Shown here: positions 17,751 through 28,253 of the stretch, in pieces
Layout of the letters: every line of letters begins with the position of its first letter
Position numbering within the stretch: the stretch's first letter is position 1
NCBI RefSeq assembly: GCF_000013865.1
Contig: NC_007948.1
Span: 2,108,001 to 2,172,000 of the forward strand
Direction of reading: 5' to 3'
Source: Polaromonas sp. JS666
GTDB lineage: Bacteria; Pseudomonadota; Gammaproteobacteria; Burkholderiales; Burkholderiaceae_C
Length of the DNA: 64,000 nucleotides
Made by a program: the position numbers and the translations under genes
The notes under the pieces: model-generated
The model's input: the letters and a program-made list of their open reading frames with translations, nothing else
The model's database searches: none
What the model was told of the DNA's origin: nothing

Positions 17751-19304
17751 TCAAGCGCTGGTGACCGGGATTTGCTTGAACTCGCCCGTGGCAATTTTTT
17801 TCTGCCACTCGGCCGGGCCGGTGATGTGCGCGCTGGTGCCGCCGGCATCCACCGCCACCGTCACCGGCATGTCCACCACGTCGAACTCGTAAATGGCTTC
17901 CATGCCCAGGTCGGCAAAGCCCACCACTTCGGCGTGCTTGATGGCTTTGGATACCAGGTAGGCGGCGCCGCCCACGGCCATCAGGTAAGCGCTCTGGTGC
18001 TTCTTGATGGCCTCAATCGCGACGGGGCCGCGCTCGGCCTTGCCCACCATCGAGATCAAGCCGGTTTGCGCCAGCATCATTTCGGTGAAGCCGTCCATGC
18101 GGGTCGCGGTGGTTGGGCCGGCCGGGCCAACGGCCTCGCCCTTGACCGGGTCCACCGGGCCGACGTAGTAGATCACGCGGTTGGTGAAGTCGACCGGCAG
18201 CTTTTCACCCTTGAGCAGCATGTCGGCAATGCGTTTGTGCGCGGCGTCGCGACCGGTCAGCATCTTGCCATTGAGCAGCAGGGTGTCGCCGGGCTTCCAG
18301 CTGGCGACTTCTGCCTTGGTCAGGGTGTTGAGGTTGACCTTTTTGCTCTTGTTGTAGTCGGGCTCCCAGTTCACATTGGGCCAGAGGTCCAGCGAAGGCG
18401 GGTCCAGGTAGACCGGGCCGTTGCCGTCGAGCACAAAGTGTGCATGGCGCGTGGCCGCGCAGTTCGGGATCATGGCGACAGGCTTGCTGGCCGCGTGCGT
18501 CGGGTACATCTTGATCTTGATGTCGAGCACGGTGGTGAGACCACCCAGGCCCTGCGCGCCAATGCCGAGCGCGTTGACTTTCTCGAACAGTTCGAGGCGC
18601 AGCTCTTCGGTTTTGGTCAGTTTGGCACCCGCAGACGACTTGGCCTGCAGCTCGTACATGTCCAGGTCGTCCATCAGGCTTTCCTTGGCCATCAGCACGG
18701 CTTTTTCAGCGGTGCCGCCAATGCCGATGCCCAGCATGCCGGGCGGGCACCAGCCGGCGCCCATGGTGGGCACGGTTTTGAGCACCCAGTCGACCACCGA
18801 GTCGCCGGGGTTGAGCATCACCATCTTGCTCTTGTTTTCACTGCCGCCGCCTTTGGCTGCCACCGTGACTTCAACCGTGTTGCCGGTCACCAGCTCTGTA
18901 AAGATCACGGCGGGCGTATTGTCCTTGGTGTTCTTGCGGTCGAACTGCGGATCGGCCACCACGGAGGCGCGCAGCGTGTTGTCGGGGTGGTTGTAGCCGC
19001 GGCGCACGCCTTCGTTGATGGCGTCGTCGATGCTGCCGGTAAAGCCTTCCCAGCGCACGTCCATGCCGACCTTCAAAAACACGTTGACGATGCCGGTGTC
19101 CTGGCAGATTGGCCGCTGGCCCGTGGCGCTCATCTTGCTGTTGGTCAGGATTTGCGCAATGGCATCCTTGGCCGCCGGGCTTTGCTCGCGCTCGTAGGCA
19201 CGGGCCAGATGGGCGATGTAGTCGGTGGGGTGGTAGTAGCTGATGTACTGCAGGGCGGCGGCAACGGATTCAATCAGGTCGGCTTGTTTGATGATGGTCG
19301 TCAT
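17751..19304 (-). CDS. fumA: fumarate hydratase class I, iron-sulfur
   Basis: Interconverts fumarate and malate in the TCA cycle with a 4Fe-4S cluster. The three cluster cysteines are visible in ICQDTG, GWCPPGMLGIGIGG and IPNCAATRH, as in the FumA/FumB family; the length (about 517 residues) is near normal. I chose the ATG at 19304 (MTTIIKQADL); the frame extends upstream to 19385 without a conserved sequence. It is divergent from fumC, the oxygen-stable class II enzyme, and upstream of murI on the same strand. Confidence 0.95.
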   Translation of the reverse strand: MTTIIKQADLIESVAAALQYISYYHPTDYIAHLARAYEREQSPAAKDAIAQILTNSKMSATGQRPICQDTGIVNVFLKVGMDVRWEGFTGSIDDAINEGVRRGYNHPDNTLRASVVADPQFDRKNTKDNTPAVIFTELVTGNTVEVTVAAKGGGSENKSKMVMLNPGDSVVDWVLKTVPTMGAGWCPPGMLGIGIGGTAEKAVLMAKESLMDDLDMYELQAKSSAGAKLTKTEELRLELFEKVNALGIGAQGLGGLTTVLDIKIKMYPTHAASKPVAMIPNCAATRHAHFVLDGNGPVYLDPPSLDLWPNVNWEPDYNKSKKVNLNTLTKAEVASWKPGDTLLLNGKMLTGRDAAHKRIADMLLKGEKLPVDFTNRVIYYVGPVDPVKGEAVGPAGPTTATRMDGFTEMMLAQTGLISMVGKAERGPVAIEAIKKHQSAYLMAVGGAAYLVSKAIKHAEVVGFADLGMEAIYEFDVVDMPVTVAVDAGGTSAHITGPAEWQKKIATGEFKQIPVTSA

Positions 19305-19459
19305 GGTCAGGTCTGTCAGGTGCTTGGGTGGGGTAATGGCTTTTTCCGGGTTGCCTTTTCGGGGCGGTCTTTTCGGGGCGGTCACTCTGTGCTACGGTAG
19401 CCGCAACCCCGTATTTTGACAGGTGTGAACAGGTGGCCCAGCGCCATGAGGAAATGACC

Positions 19460-20884
19460 ATGAAAACCCGTACCGGCACACATAGCAGCACGCATAGCAA
19501 GGCACGCATTGAGAGCGATACCTTCGGCCCGATTGAAGTGCCTGCCAACCGGCTGTGGGGTGCACAAACCCAGCGCTCCCTGCAGAATTTCGACATCTCC
19601 GGCGAGCAGCAGCCGCGCGAAATTATCCGGGCGCTGGCGGAAATCAAGCGCTCGTCCGCACGGGTGAACCACGCGCTGGGTTTGCAGGGCGAAAAAAAGA
19701 CGGAGGCGATTGTGGCCGCCGCCGATGAGGTGATCGCCGGCCGGCATCCCGACGAATTCCCGCTCGTGGTCTGGCAGACCGGCTCGGGCACCCAGACCAA
19801 CATGAACGTCAATGAAGTGCTGGCCAACCGCGCCAGCGAGCTGCTGGGCGGCGAGCGTGGCGAAGGCCGGCTGGTGCACCCCAATGACGACGTGAACCGC
19901 AGCCAATCCTCCAATGATGTGTTTCCCACGGCCATGCATGTCTCGGCGGTCGAGGCCATCACGCGCCGGCTGTTGCCGGCCATCGCGAAGCTGCGCGCCA
20001 CGCTGGCACAGAAGGCCAGCGACTTTGATGACATTGTCAAGATTGGACGAACCCACCTGCAGGACGCCACACCGCTGACGCTGGGCCAGGAGTTCTCGGG
20101 CTATGCGGCGCAACTGGAGCAGTGTGAAAGGCACGTGGCCGCGGCTCTGCCGCACCTCTATGAACTGGCACTGGGCGGCACGGCGGTGGGTACCGGCCTG
20201 AATGCACCGAAGGGTTATGCTGAAAAGGTAGCGGACGAGCTGGCCAGCCTGACCGGGCTGCCGTTTGTGACGGCACCCAACAAATTCGAGGCGATGGCAG
20301 CTGCCGATGCGCTGGTGCACGCGCACGGTGCGCTCAAGACGCTGGCCGCCAGCCTGATGAAGATTGCCAATGACGTGCGCTGGCTGGCCAGCGGGCCGCG
20401 TAGCGGCATTGGCGAGCTGAGCATTCCGGAAAACGAGCCCGGCTCGTCCATCATGCCGGGCAAGGTCAACCCGACGCAAAGCGAGGCGGTCACCATGCTG
20501 GCCGCGCAGGTGTTCGGCAACGACGTGGCCATCAACTTTGGAGGGGCATCGGGCAACTTCGAGCTCAATGTGTTCCGGCCCATGATTGCGCACAACTTCC
20601 TGCAGAGCGTGCGCCTGCTGGCCGACGGCATGGTGAGCTTTAACGACCAGTGCGCCGCCGGCATTGAGCCCAACCGGGCGCGCATCACCGAACTGGTGGG
20701 GCGGTCATTGATGCTGGTGACGGCGCTCAACCCTCACATTGGCTACGACAAGGCGGCGTTCATTGCCAAAAAAGCGCACAAGGAGGGCAGCACGCTGCGC
20801 GATGCCGCACTCGCCTCGGGTTATGTCACGGGCGAGCAGTTTGACCAGTGGGTGGTGCCGGCCGATATGGTGGGCCGGCGTTAG
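19460..20884 (+). CDS. fumC: fumarate hydratase class II
   Basis: Iron-free homotetrameric fumarase of the aspartase/fumarase superfamily, about 474 residues. The signature [13 protein letters not shown] is present, along with [14 protein letters not shown] and the catalytic [17 protein letters not shown] region. The start is set at 19460 because GAGG lies eight bases upstream; in-frame ATGs at 19433 and 19454 are less well placed. It faces away from fumA across a 155-bp gap, so the organism has an oxygen-sensitive and an oxygen-stable fumarase at one locus. Such duplication is often linked to iron or oxidative stress; no operator was recognised. Confidence 0.96.
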   Translation: MKTRTGTHSSTHSKARIESDTFGPIEVPANRLWGAQTQRSLQNFDISGEQQPREIIRALAEIKRSSARVNHALGLQGEKKTEAIVAAADEVIAGRHPDEFPLVVWQTGSGTQTNMNVNEVLANRASELLGGERGEGRLVHPNDDVNRSQSSNDVFPTAMHVSAVEAITRRLLPAIAKLRATLAQKASDFDDIVKIGRTHLQDATPLTLGQEFSGYAAQLEQCERHVAAALPHLYELALGGTAVGTGLNAPKGYAEKVADELASLTGLPFVTAPNKFEAMAAADALVHAHGALKTLAASLMKIANDVRWLASGPRSGIGELSIPENEPGSSIMPGKVNPTQSEAVTMLAAQVFGNDVAINFGGASGNFELNVFRPMIAHNFLQSVRLLADGMVSFNDQCAAGIEPNRARITELVGRSLMLVTALNPHIGYDKAAFIAKKAHKEGSTLRDAALASGYVTGEQFDQWVVPADMVGRR

Positions 20885-20953
20885 TGCAGTGTTCCATCAA
20901 GCATGCAACACGGCACTAGCCCCGGTCCCGGTGGATGACGGGTCGCCCGCCGC

Positions 20954-21556
20954 TCAGTGTTTTTGCGCCGCAATGGCCGACATTACCTTGTCGGTGTAGG
21001 CTATGGCCAGCGCGGACAGCAGGAAGGTGATGTGGATGGCGGTTTGCGCAATCAGGACGCGGTCGGTGTAGTTGTCCGCGTTGATGAAGGTTTTGAGCAG
21101 GTGAATGGAGCTGATGCCGATGATGGCCGTGGCCAGCTTGACCTTGAGCACCGACGCATTCACATGGCTCAGCCATTCAGGCTGGTCGCGATGGCCTTCG
21201 AGATTCATGCGGCTGACAAAGGTTTCATAGCCGCCCACGATTACCATGATCAGCAGGTTGGAAATCATGACCACGTCAATCAGCGCCAGAACCACTAGCA
21301 TGATGACTGTCTCGTTCAGCGAGATGATCGGGGTGGCCGTCTTGTAGCCGATGCTGGTGATCAGCGCCTGCAGGGCCGTCTGGCTGCCAAACGCAGCTTC
21401 GACCAGGTGCATGAGCTCCACCAGGAAGTGAACCACATAGACGGCCTGAGCCGCAATCAGGCCCAGGTAAAGCGGCAATTGCAGCCAGCGGCTTGCGAAA
21501 ATCAGGTTGGGCAGGGGACGAAGCGGAGCTGGTTTTGTTGGTGTGGGTTCTGACAT
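20954..21556 (-). CDS. UPF0114 (YqhA-like) inner-membrane protein
   Basis: A 200-residue integral membrane protein with four hydrophobic segments (about 26-48, 72-98, 135-155 and 165-190). The stretches NETVIMLVVLALIDVVMISNL and GISSIHLLKTF are typical of the UPF0114/YqhA family. The family has no established function. It is a single gene, convergent with fumC and divergent from acs. Confidence 0.88.
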   Translation of the reverse strand: MSEPTPTKPAPLRPLPNLIFASRWLQLPLYLGLIAAQAVYVVHFLVELMHLVEAAFGSQTALQALITSIGYKTATPIISLNETVIMLVVLALIDVVMISNLLIMVIVGGYETFVSRMNLEGHRDQPEWLSHVNASVLKVKLATAIIGISSIHLLKTFINADNYTDRVLIAQTAIHITFLLSALAIAYTDKVMSAIAAQKH

Positions 21557-21727
21557 GGGACGAGAGACTGAAAAGTTGGAAAATTGTAGGGCAGTGGAAG
21601 GGATGCAAAAAAATGCCCCTCCACTTTCCGGATTTTGTAAGGTTCAAGCCAGTCAGTGGCTTGTAAGTGCGGGATATGACAGTATCGGCAGTATCACGCA
21701 TCCCAATGACAAACAGGAGACAAAGTA

Positions 21728-23725
21728 ATGAGTTCCGCCCCGTCGAACATCGAGTCCGTGCTGGTTGAAAACCGCGTATTTCCCCCCGGGCCGGCTACCG
21801 TCAAGGCCGCCCGCATTTCCGGCATGGAGGCTTACAACGCGATGTGCCGGGAGGCCGACAAGGATTTTGACCGCTTCTGGGCCAGGCTGGCCAGGGACAA
21901 TCTCAGCTGGAAAAAACCTTTCAGCCAGGTTCTGGACGAGTCCAATGCACCGTTTTACCAATGGTTTGCCGATGGTGAACTGAACGCCTCCTACAACTGC
22001 CTGGACCGCCACCTGGGTACGCCGACAGAGAGCAAGAAGGCCATTATTTTCGAGAGCGATGATGGCAAGGCGACCAGCGTCACTTATAAGGAACTGCATG
22101 CCAGGGTCAGTCAGTTTGCCAGTGCGCTCAAGGGCCTGGGGGTGAAGAAGGGCGACCGCGTCATCATCTACATGCCAATGACCATTGAAGGCGTTGTTGC
22201 CATGCAGGCCTGTGCCCGCATTGGTGCCACGCACTCGGTGGTGTTCGGTGGTTTCTCGGCCAAGAGCCTGCAGGAGCGCATCCAGGACGCCGGTGCAGTC
22301 GCAGTCATTACCGCCAACTACCAGTTGCGCGGCGGCAAGGAGCTGCCGCTCAAGGCGATTGTGGACGAAGGCATCGCCATGGGCGGCTGCGAGTCGATCA
22401 AGAACGTGGTGGTCTACCAGCGCACCGCCACGCCCTGCAACATGGTGGCCGGGCGCGACAGCCTGATGCACGAGATCACCGCCAGGGCCGCAGCCACCTG
22501 CGAGCCGGAATTTGTGGGCGCCGAGCATCCGCTGTTCATCCTGTACACGTCGGGCTCCACCGGCAAGCCCAAGGGCGTGCAGCACAGCACGGGCGGCTAC
22601 CTGCTGTGGGCCAAGCTCACCATGGACTGGACCTTTGACATCCAGCCCGCCGATGTGTTCTGGTGCACCGCCGACATCGGCTGGATCACCGGCCACACCT
22701 ATGTGGCGTATGGCCCGCTGGCCGCTGGTGCGACGCAGGTCATCTTTGAAGGCATTCCGACTTACCCGAACGCCGGCCGGTTCTGGCAGATGATCGAGAA
22801 GCACAAGGTCACGATTTTTTACACAGCACCCACCGCCATCCGTTCACTGATCAAGGCCGCTGAAGGCGATGAAAAAATACACCCGGCCCGCTCGGATCTG
22901 AGCAGCCTGCGCATTCTGGGCACGGTGGGCGAACCCATCAACCCCGAGGCCTGGATGTGGTACTACAAAAACATTGGTGGCGAGCGCTGCCCGATTGTGG
23001 ATACCTTCTGGCAAACCGAGTCGGGCGGACACATGATCACGCCGCTGCCCGGCGCGACGCCGCTGGTTCCTGGCAGCTGCACCTTGCCGCTGCCCGGCAT
23101 CATGGCCGCCATCGTCGACGAAACCGGCAAGGACTTGCCCAACGGCTCGGGCGGCCTGCTGGTGGTCAAACGCCCGTGGCCGTCCATGATTCGCGGCATC
23201 TGGAATGACCCCGAGCGCTTCAAGAAGAGCTACTTTCCGGAAGAAATGGGCGGCACGATGTACCTGGCCGGCGACGGCGCGGTCCGCAATGCTGACAACG
23301 GCTATTTCCGCATCACCGGCCGGATTGACGATGTGCTGAATGTGTCGGGCCACCGCATGGGCACCATGGAAATCGAATCGGCACTGGTGGCGCACTCGAC
23401 CCTGGTGGCGGAGGCTGCCGTGGTAGGCCGCCCTGATGACCTGACCGGCGAGGCGATCGTGGCGTTTGTGGTGCTCAAGCGCTCGCGGCCCACGGGCGAT
23501 GAGGCCAAGGCGATTGCCAAGGAGCTGCGCGACTGGGTCGGCAAGGAGATTGGCCCGATTGCCAAGCCCAAGGACATCCGGTTTGGTGACAACCTGCCCA
23601 AGACGCGCAGCGGCAAAATCATGCGCCGCCTGTTGCGCGGCATTGCCAAGGGTGAGGCTCTTACGCAGGACACCTCGACGCTGGAGAATCCGGCGATCCT
23701 CGATCAGTTGTCTGAAAACCTCTGA
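21728..23725 (+). CDS. acs: acetyl-CoA synthetase
   Basis: AMP-forming ligase making acetyl-CoA from acetate, ATP and CoA; 665 residues, the standard length. The start ATG has AGGAG about nine bases upstream. The adenylation motifs are [15 protein letters not shown] and [12 protein letters not shown], the hinge is [20 protein letters not shown], and the C-terminal lysine that is acetylated in homologues lies in [14 protein letters not shown]. It stands alone and is followed by a bidirectional terminator. Confidence 0.97.
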   Translation: MSSAPSNIESVLVENRVFPPGPATVKAARISGMEAYNAMCREADKDFDRFWARLARDNLSWKKPFSQVLDESNAPFYQWFADGELNASYNCLDRHLGTPTESKKAIIFESDDGKATSVTYKELHARVSQFASALKGLGVKKGDRVIIYMPMTIEGVVAMQACARIGATHSVVFGGFSAKSLQERIQDAGAVAVITANYQLRGGKELPLKAIVDEGIAMGGCESIKNVVVYQRTATPCNMVAGRDSLMHEITARAAATCEPEFVGAEHPLFILYTSGSTGKPKGVQHSTGGYLLWAKLTMDWTFDIQPADVFWCTADIGWITGHTYVAYGPLAAGATQVIFEGIPTYPNAGRFWQMIEKHKVTIFYTAPTAIRSLIKAAEGDEKIHPARSDLSSLRILGTVGEPINPEAWMWYYKNIGGERCPIVDTFWQTESGGHMITPLPGATPLVPGSCTLPLPGIMAAIVDETGKDLPNGSGGLLVVKRPWPSMIRGIWNDPERFKKSYFPEEMGGTMYLAGDGAVRNADNGYFRITGRIDDVLNVSGHRMGTMEIESALVAHSTLVAEAAVVGRPDDLTGEAIVAFVVLKRSRPTGDEAKAIAKELRDWVGKEIGPIAKPKDIRFGDNLPKTRSGKIMRRLLRGIAKGEALTQDTSTLENPAILDQLSENL

Positions 23726-23812
23726 GGAGGTCCTGGAGGGGCTGAAATTCACCCAACCGGGCCCCATTTCAAAACCGCAAAACCGCAAAACCGGTCAGGC
23801 CGCAGCGCCCAC

Positions 23813-23845
23813 AAAAAAAGCCCGTCAGATGACGGGCTTTTTTTA
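23813..23845. terminator. bidirectional terminator between acs and cytochrome c
   Basis: AAAAAAA-GCCCGTC-AGAT-GACGGGC-TTTTTTT: a 7-bp GC stem flanked by A and T runs, able to terminate transcription from both sides between two convergent genes. Confidence 0.9.
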
Positions 23846-23892
23846 TTTTGATCTCCCTGTGCCCGCCGATGTCGGGGGTCAGGAGGTCAGGC

Positions 23893-24210
23893 TTACTTCT
23901 GCGTCAGGATCCAGGCCACCAGCTTTTTGGCTTCGTCAGGGGTGACCTGCGCATTGGCCGGCATGGGCACGGGGCCCCACACGCCCGAGCCACCCTTGAT
24001 GACTTTGGCCGCGAGCTTGTCGGCAGCGTCCTTCTGGCCGGCGTATTTGGCGGCAACATCCTTGTACGAGGGGCCCACCAGTTTCTTGTCGATGGCGTGG
24101 CACGCCATGCAGTTTTTCGCTGTTGCCAATTGAAGGTCGGCCAGCGCGGGAGTCGATACGGCAAAAAAGCCGGTAGCCACGGAAGCGATTGCCAAAAGAA
24201 TGCGTTTCAT
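23893..24210 (-). CDS. class I cytochrome c, c551/c552-like
   Basis: A small periplasmic electron carrier of 105 residues. The signal peptide ends at TPALA; heme is attached at CMACH, and the distal methionine is in GVWGPVPMPAN. The C-terminal helix VTPDEAKKLVAWIL is the family standard. It is convergent with acs across a terminator. Its partners cannot be read from context; it probably delivers electrons to an oxidase or peroxidase. Confidence 0.93.
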   Translation of the reverse strand: MKRILLAIASVATGFFAVSTPALADLQLATAKNCMACHAIDKKLVGPSYKDVAAKYAGQKDAADKLAAKVIKGGSGVWGPVPMPANAQVTPDEAKKLVAWILTQK

Positions 24211-24350
24211 GGGTTGTCCTCGTGAGGGAGAGTTATAGATTCAGTTACAGTCAACTAACGCGATTGTAGTGATCCCGGTTGACCCCACGTTGCAGGGGAA
24301 TACCCGGCCGCTTCCCCCCTCAAGACCCTCAGGACCCTCAGGAGTAACCC

Positions 24351-24590
24351 ATGTATTTGTTATTGATCGGAATTGTTGGCCTGGCAATGAAATACCTGGA
24401 AATGGGCCCGGTCGCTGACTGGAGCTGGTGGATCGTGCTGTCGCCGTTTGCGTTGGCGGTCGCCTGGTGGGCCTGGGCGGACGCTTCGGGCTATACCAAG
24501 CAGAGGGAAATTGACAAGATGGCCAAGCGCAAGCAGGACCGCATTGACAAGCAGCGCGATGCGATGGGCATGCTCAAAAAACGAAAATAA
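24351..24590 (+). CDS. small Trp-rich protein (TIGR04438-like)
   Basis: 79 residues: two hydrophobic segments (about 1-14 and 24-45) with the Trp cluster WSWWIVL and AWWAWADAS, then a highly charged coiled-coil tail (KQREIDKMAKRKQDRIDKQR). It matches my recollection of the small Trp-rich protein family of betaproteobacteria, which has no known function. The start ATG has AGGAG seven bases upstream. A terminator follows at 24631. Confidence 0.85.
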   Translation: MYLLLIGIVGLAMKYLEMGPVADWSWWIVLSPFALAVAWWAWADASGYTKQREIDKMAKRKQDRIDKQRDAMGMLKKRK

Positions 24591-24630
24591 CTGCATTTCG
24601 GGCCGCCAGGAGTTGCCCTGTTACCAAAGT

Positions 24631-24669
24631 AAAGAGCCCGTGAAGTCTGTGACTTACGGGCTCTTTTTT
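24631..24669. terminator. terminator between the Trp-rich gene and ilvD
   Basis: AAAGAGCCCGT(GA)AGTC and its complement GACTTACGGGCTCTTT form a long stem followed by T6. The A-rich left side lets it act on ilvD transcription from the other strand too. Confidence 0.85.
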
Positions 24670-24689
24670 GTTTTACCGGTCAGCCGGCA

Positions 24690-26384
24690 TCAATAGTCGT
24701 CCAGCACCGCACCCTTGCTGGCACTCGACGCGTTGAAGGCAAACTTGGCCTGCACGCCGCGGTTGTAGCGCGGTGCCGGTGCTTTCCAGCCGACCTTGCG
24801 TTTTTCCAGCTCCGCGTCGCTGATGTTCAGTTGCAGCAGCAACTGTTTTGAGTCAATGGTGATGGAGTCGCCTTCGTTGATGAATGCGATATTGCCGCCG
24901 GCGGCCGCTTCGGGGGCCACATGGCCGACTACCATGCCCCAGGTGCCGCCGGAGAAGCGGCCGTCGGTGATCAGGCCCACGCTTTCGCCCAGGCCGGCGC
25001 CAATCAGCGCACCGGTAGGCGCCAGCATTTCAGGCATGCCGGGACCGCCCTTGGGGCCGAGGTAACGCAGCACCATCACGTCGCCCGCCTTGATCTTGCC
25101 GGCCAGGATGGCGGCCAGCGCCGACTGCTCGTCGTCAAATACGCGGGCCGGGCCCGTCATGACCGGGTTTTTCAGGCCGGTGATTTTGGCCACGCAGCCT
25201 TCAGGCGAGAGGTTGCCCTTCAGGATGGCCAGGTGGCCCTGGGCGTACATGGGGTTGCTGATGGGGCGAATCACGTCCTGGTCGGCGCGCGGCGCTTCGG
25301 GCACATCCTTCAGCACCTCGGCAATGGTTTGGCCGGTGATCGTCAGGCAGTCGCCATGCAGCAGGCCGGCCGCCAGCAGCATCTTCATGACCTGCGGAAT
25401 GCCGCCGGCGCGGTGCAGGTCCACGGCCAGGTACTTGCCGGACGGCTTCAGGTCGCACAGCACCGGCGTTCTTTGGCGCACGCGTTCGAAGTCGTCGATT
25501 GTCCAGTCCACGCCGGCGGCATGCGCAATCGCCAGGAAGTGCAGCACGGCATTGGTGGAGCCGCCCGTGGCCATGATCACTGCCACGGCGTTTTCAATGG
25601 CTTTCTTCGTGACGAGATCGCGCGGCTTGATGTCTTTCTTGATGGCTTCGACCAGGACCTTGGCGGACTCCCTGGCCGAGTTCATTTTCTCGTCGTGCGG
25701 ATTGGCCATGGTGCTGGAGTAGGGCAGCGAAATGCCGAGCGCCTCGAAGGCGCTGGACATGGTGTTGGCCGTGTACATGCCGCCGCAGCTACCGGTGCCG
25801 GGAATGGCGCGGCGCTCGATTTGCAGCAGGTCTTCATCGCTCATGCGGCCTGCTGCGTTTTCGCCGACGGCTTCAAACACGCTGACGATGTTGAGGTCTT
25901 TGCCCTTGTAGCTGCCCGGCAAAATGGTACCGCCATAGACGTAGATGGCCGGCACGTTGGCGCGCAGCATGCCCATCAGGCCGCCGGGCATGTTCTTGTC
26001 GCAGCCGCCGATCACCAGCACGCCGTCCATCCACTGGCCCTGCACGCAGGTTTCGATGCAGTCGGAGATCACTTCGCGGCTGACCAGCGAGTACTTCATG
26101 CCCTCGGTGCCCATGGCCATGCCGTCCGAGATGGTGGGCGTGCCGAACACCTGGGCGTTGCCGCCGGCTTCTTCAATGCCGGCAATGGCCGCGTCCGCCA
26201 GCTTTTGCAGGCCGCTGTTGCAGGGGGTGATGGTGCTGTGCCCGTTGGCCACACCAATCATGGGCTTCTTGAAGTCGGCCTCTTCATAGCCCATGGCGTA
26301 GTACATCGAGCGGTTGGGCGCGCGCGATTTGCCTTCGGTGATGTTTTTGCTGCGGGGGTTGAGCTGAATGGTCTTGGTTTCCAT
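24690..26384 (-). CDS. ilvD: dihydroxy-acid dehydratase
   Basis: Iron-sulfur enzyme of valine, isoleucine and CoA biosynthesis that dehydrates 2,3-dihydroxy-acids to 2-oxo acids. Cluster cysteines are seen in [17 protein letters not shown] and [12 protein letters not shown]; the C-terminal [12 protein letters not shown] is the second family signature. The ATG at 26384 (METKTIQLN) gives 564 residues, the usual size; the frame opens at 26513 without homology-like sequence. A LysR gene is divergent from it across about 160 bp and may regulate it. Confidence 0.96.
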   Translation of the reverse strand: METKTIQLNPRSKNITEGKSRAPNRSMYYAMGYEEADFKKPMIGVANGHSTITPCNSGLQKLADAAIAGIEEAGGNAQVFGTPTISDGMAMGTEGMKYSLVSREVISDCIETCVQGQWMDGVLVIGGCDKNMPGGLMGMLRANVPAIYVYGGTILPGSYKGKDLNIVSVFEAVGENAAGRMSDEDLLQIERRAIPGTGSCGGMYTANTMSSAFEALGISLPYSSTMANPHDEKMNSARESAKVLVEAIKKDIKPRDLVTKKAIENAVAVIMATGGSTNAVLHFLAIAHAAGVDWTIDDFERVRQRTPVLCDLKPSGKYLAVDLHRAGGIPQVMKMLLAAGLLHGDCLTITGQTIAEVLKDVPEAPRADQDVIRPISNPMYAQGHLAILKGNLSPEGCVAKITGLKNPVMTGPARVFDDEQSALAAILAGKIKAGDVMVLRYLGPKGGPGMPEMLAPTGALIGAGLGESVGLITDGRFSGGTWGMVVGHVAPEAAAGGNIAFINEGDSITIDSKQLLLQLNISDAELEKRKVGWKAPAPRYNRGVQAKFAFNASSASKGAVLDDY

Positions 26385-26542
26385 GGATGTCTCGTGAGGT
26401 TTGTTGTCGCACCGGATGTCATGCGCTTCACACGCGGGCACGGGCGGATGCATGTGGGATATTTTTACCGGAAAGCCGAGTATGCGTGTTTTGACTGATT
26501 CTTTCCAATCCATTATTTAGACTGTATTAATATGTGCAGCAT

Positions 26543-27514
26543 ATGACAGATTCGGTTCATTCCGCTCATTCCTCAGCTCATTTCGTTCCTGCGGGGGGTG
26601 GTGATCCGCGCAATCCTCCGCTGATCGAGCTTCGCCTGTGGCGCCAGTTTGCAGCTGTTGCCGACGAGCTTCATTTCGGCCGCGCCGCGCTGCGCCTGAA
26701 CATGACCCAGCCGCCGCTGACGCAGGCCATTGCCCATCTGGAGGCCCTGCTTGGCCTGAAGCTGTTCGACCGCACCAAGCGCAGCGTGCAGCTGACAGCG
26801 GCGGGGGCCGCGCTGCTGCCGGAGGCGCGCGACCTGCTCGCGCGTGCCCAAGCCTTGCCCGTCTATGCGCGCGCCACTGCGGATGGCGAAGCAGGGCGCT
26901 TGCGGCTGGCCTTTGTGTCAACAGTGGGCTTTGATTTGCTGCCGGGCTGGGTCCGGACCTTTCGTGAGCGCTATCCCAAGGTGCAGCTGGAGCTGATTGA
27001 AGCCACCGGCGATGTGCAGCTCCAGGCCCTGGAGCGCGGCGAGATCGACGCCGGCTTCATGTTGCACTCGCCGGGCTTTGCGCCTCCCGGCCTGACCTGC
27101 CGGCGCATCTCGCAGGATCCGCTGGTGCTGGCCGTGCCGGAGCAAAGCGTGCTGGTCGGCAAGTCCGGGCTGGTGCTGCAGGACTTGCTGGAGCAGCCGC
27201 TGGTGATTTTTCCGCGGCACATCCTGCCTTCGCTCTATGACGCGATTTTTGCCATGTACCACGCGGCTGGCCACCTGCCGCGCGTGGCCCAGGAAGCCAT
27301 CCAGATGCAAACCATCGTCAACCTGGTATCGGCAGGCCTGGGCGTGGCCTGGGTGCCCGACAGTGTGCGGCAGTTCCAGCGGCCGGGCGTGGTGTACCGG
27401 GAACTCAAAAGGGGCAAGGGGCAGGTGGTGCCGGGCTGTGAGACGAGCCTGGTGTGGGCCGCCGGGGCCGCCAGTCCTGCATTGCAGCGATTCATGGCGT
27501 TTGCACCCGGTTGA
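26543..27514 (+). CDS. LysR-family regulator divergent from ilvD
   Basis: About 323 residues. After a 30-residue N-terminal extension, the helix-turn-helix covers about 31-90 (LRLWRQFAAVADELHFGRAALRL, TQPPLTQAIAHLEALLG), followed by the effector-binding domain with LRLAFVSTVGFDLLPGWV. I start at the ATG at 26543; a GTG three codons upstream is also open. The pattern resembles regulators of aromatic or branched-chain acid metabolism (CbbR/CatR-like N-terminus HFGRAA). Its target is unproven; ilvD is the divergent neighbour. Confidence 0.9.
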   Translation: MTDSVHSAHSSAHFVPAGGGDPRNPPLIELRLWRQFAAVADELHFGRAALRLNMTQPPLTQAIAHLEALLGLKLFDRTKRSVQLTAAGAALLPEARDLLARAQALPVYARATADGEAGRLRLAFVSTVGFDLLPGWVRTFRERYPKVQLELIEATGDVQLQALERGEIDAGFMLHSPGFAPPGLTCRRISQDPLVLAVPEQSVLVGKSGLVLQDLLEQPLVIFPRHILPSLYDAIFAMYHAAGHLPRVAQEAIQMQTIVNLVSAGLGVAWVPDSVRQFQRPGVVYRELKRGKGQVVPGCETSLVWAAGAASPALQRFMAFAPG

Positions 27515-27565
27515 CGGCGTTCGCCGGGCGGGTGGCGTGGGCCGCGTGGGTGCGGTCCTGCGCGC

Positions 27566-28246
27566 CTATTTCCAGGCAAACGCCGGCTGCTCGAAATGCG
27601 CCACGCGGGTGGGCCGGCCCTCGATGCAGACCTCCCGAAACTGGTAGAGGATCGCTGCCGTCGGCGCGGCAATCCAGTGGTTGCCGACCGGCATGCGCAG
27701 CACCGGGTGCCCGCCGTGCCCTTCATCGGCCAGCATGGGCGCGTCTGCGCGCAGAAACTCGGCGATGGGGATGCGGTGAATGCTGGCCACCTCGGCCGGA
27801 TTGGGCCGGATGTGCTGCGCCGCGCCGGCCCACACAACCACCGGCGTGATCACAAAACCCGAGCGGGTCACAAAATCATCGAGCCGGCCCAGGATGGCGC
27901 TGACATCGAGTTCCAGGTGCACCTCCTCGGCCAACTCGCGCAGCGCGGCTTGCTCCGCCGTTTCTCCTGCGTCGATGCGTCCCCCGGGCAGGGCCCACTG
28001 CCCCGCATGCTTGCGCAGGTGGCCGGCGCGCCGCGTCAGCAGCAGGGCCGCCTGGGTGCTCCACGCCGCGTGCCGCGGGAAACCGGGCAGTTCGGCGCCA
28101 TGGCCTTCATCGGTAATGACCACGGCCACCGCCGCCGCATGCTGCTGGTCGCGCTCGGCTGCCTGCAGCGTGAAGGCGCGCAGCATCTCCTCGATGCGTG
28201 CTCTGAGATGCTGGTCCTGCTGCATGTTGCGGCTCGTGTCTGTCAC
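27566..28246 (-). CDS. NUDIX hydrolase (CoA pyrophosphatase-like)
   Basis: About 226 residues. The NUDIX box GRIDAGETAEQAALRELAEEVHL fits GX5EX7REUXEEXGU apart from the last Gly, and the preceding LRKHAGQWALPGG is typical of CoA/NADH pyrophosphatase-like members. I use the GTG at 28246 directly after the gloB stop; an ATG at 28225 (MQQDQHL) is an alternative and the open frame extends to 28288. It is probably co-transcribed with gloB. The substrate is unknown. Confidence 0.87.
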   Translation of the reverse strand: MTDTSRNMQQDQHLRARIEEMLRAFTLQAAERDQQHAAAVAVVITDEGHGAELPGFPRHAAWSTQAALLLTRRAGHLRKHAGQWALPGGRIDAGETAEQAALRELAEEVHLELDVSAILGRLDDFVTRSGFVITPVVVWAGAAQHIRPNPAEVASIHRIPIAEFLRADAPMLADEGHGGHPVLRMPVGNHWIAAPTAAILYQFREVCIEGRPTRVAHFEQPAFAWK

Positions 28247-28253
28247 TCTCCGC

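Noticed and set aside
24921..26498. 525-residue open frame opposite ilvD
   Set aside because: The reverse frame of a well-supported enzyme gene; composition is that of a shadow and there is no ribosome site.
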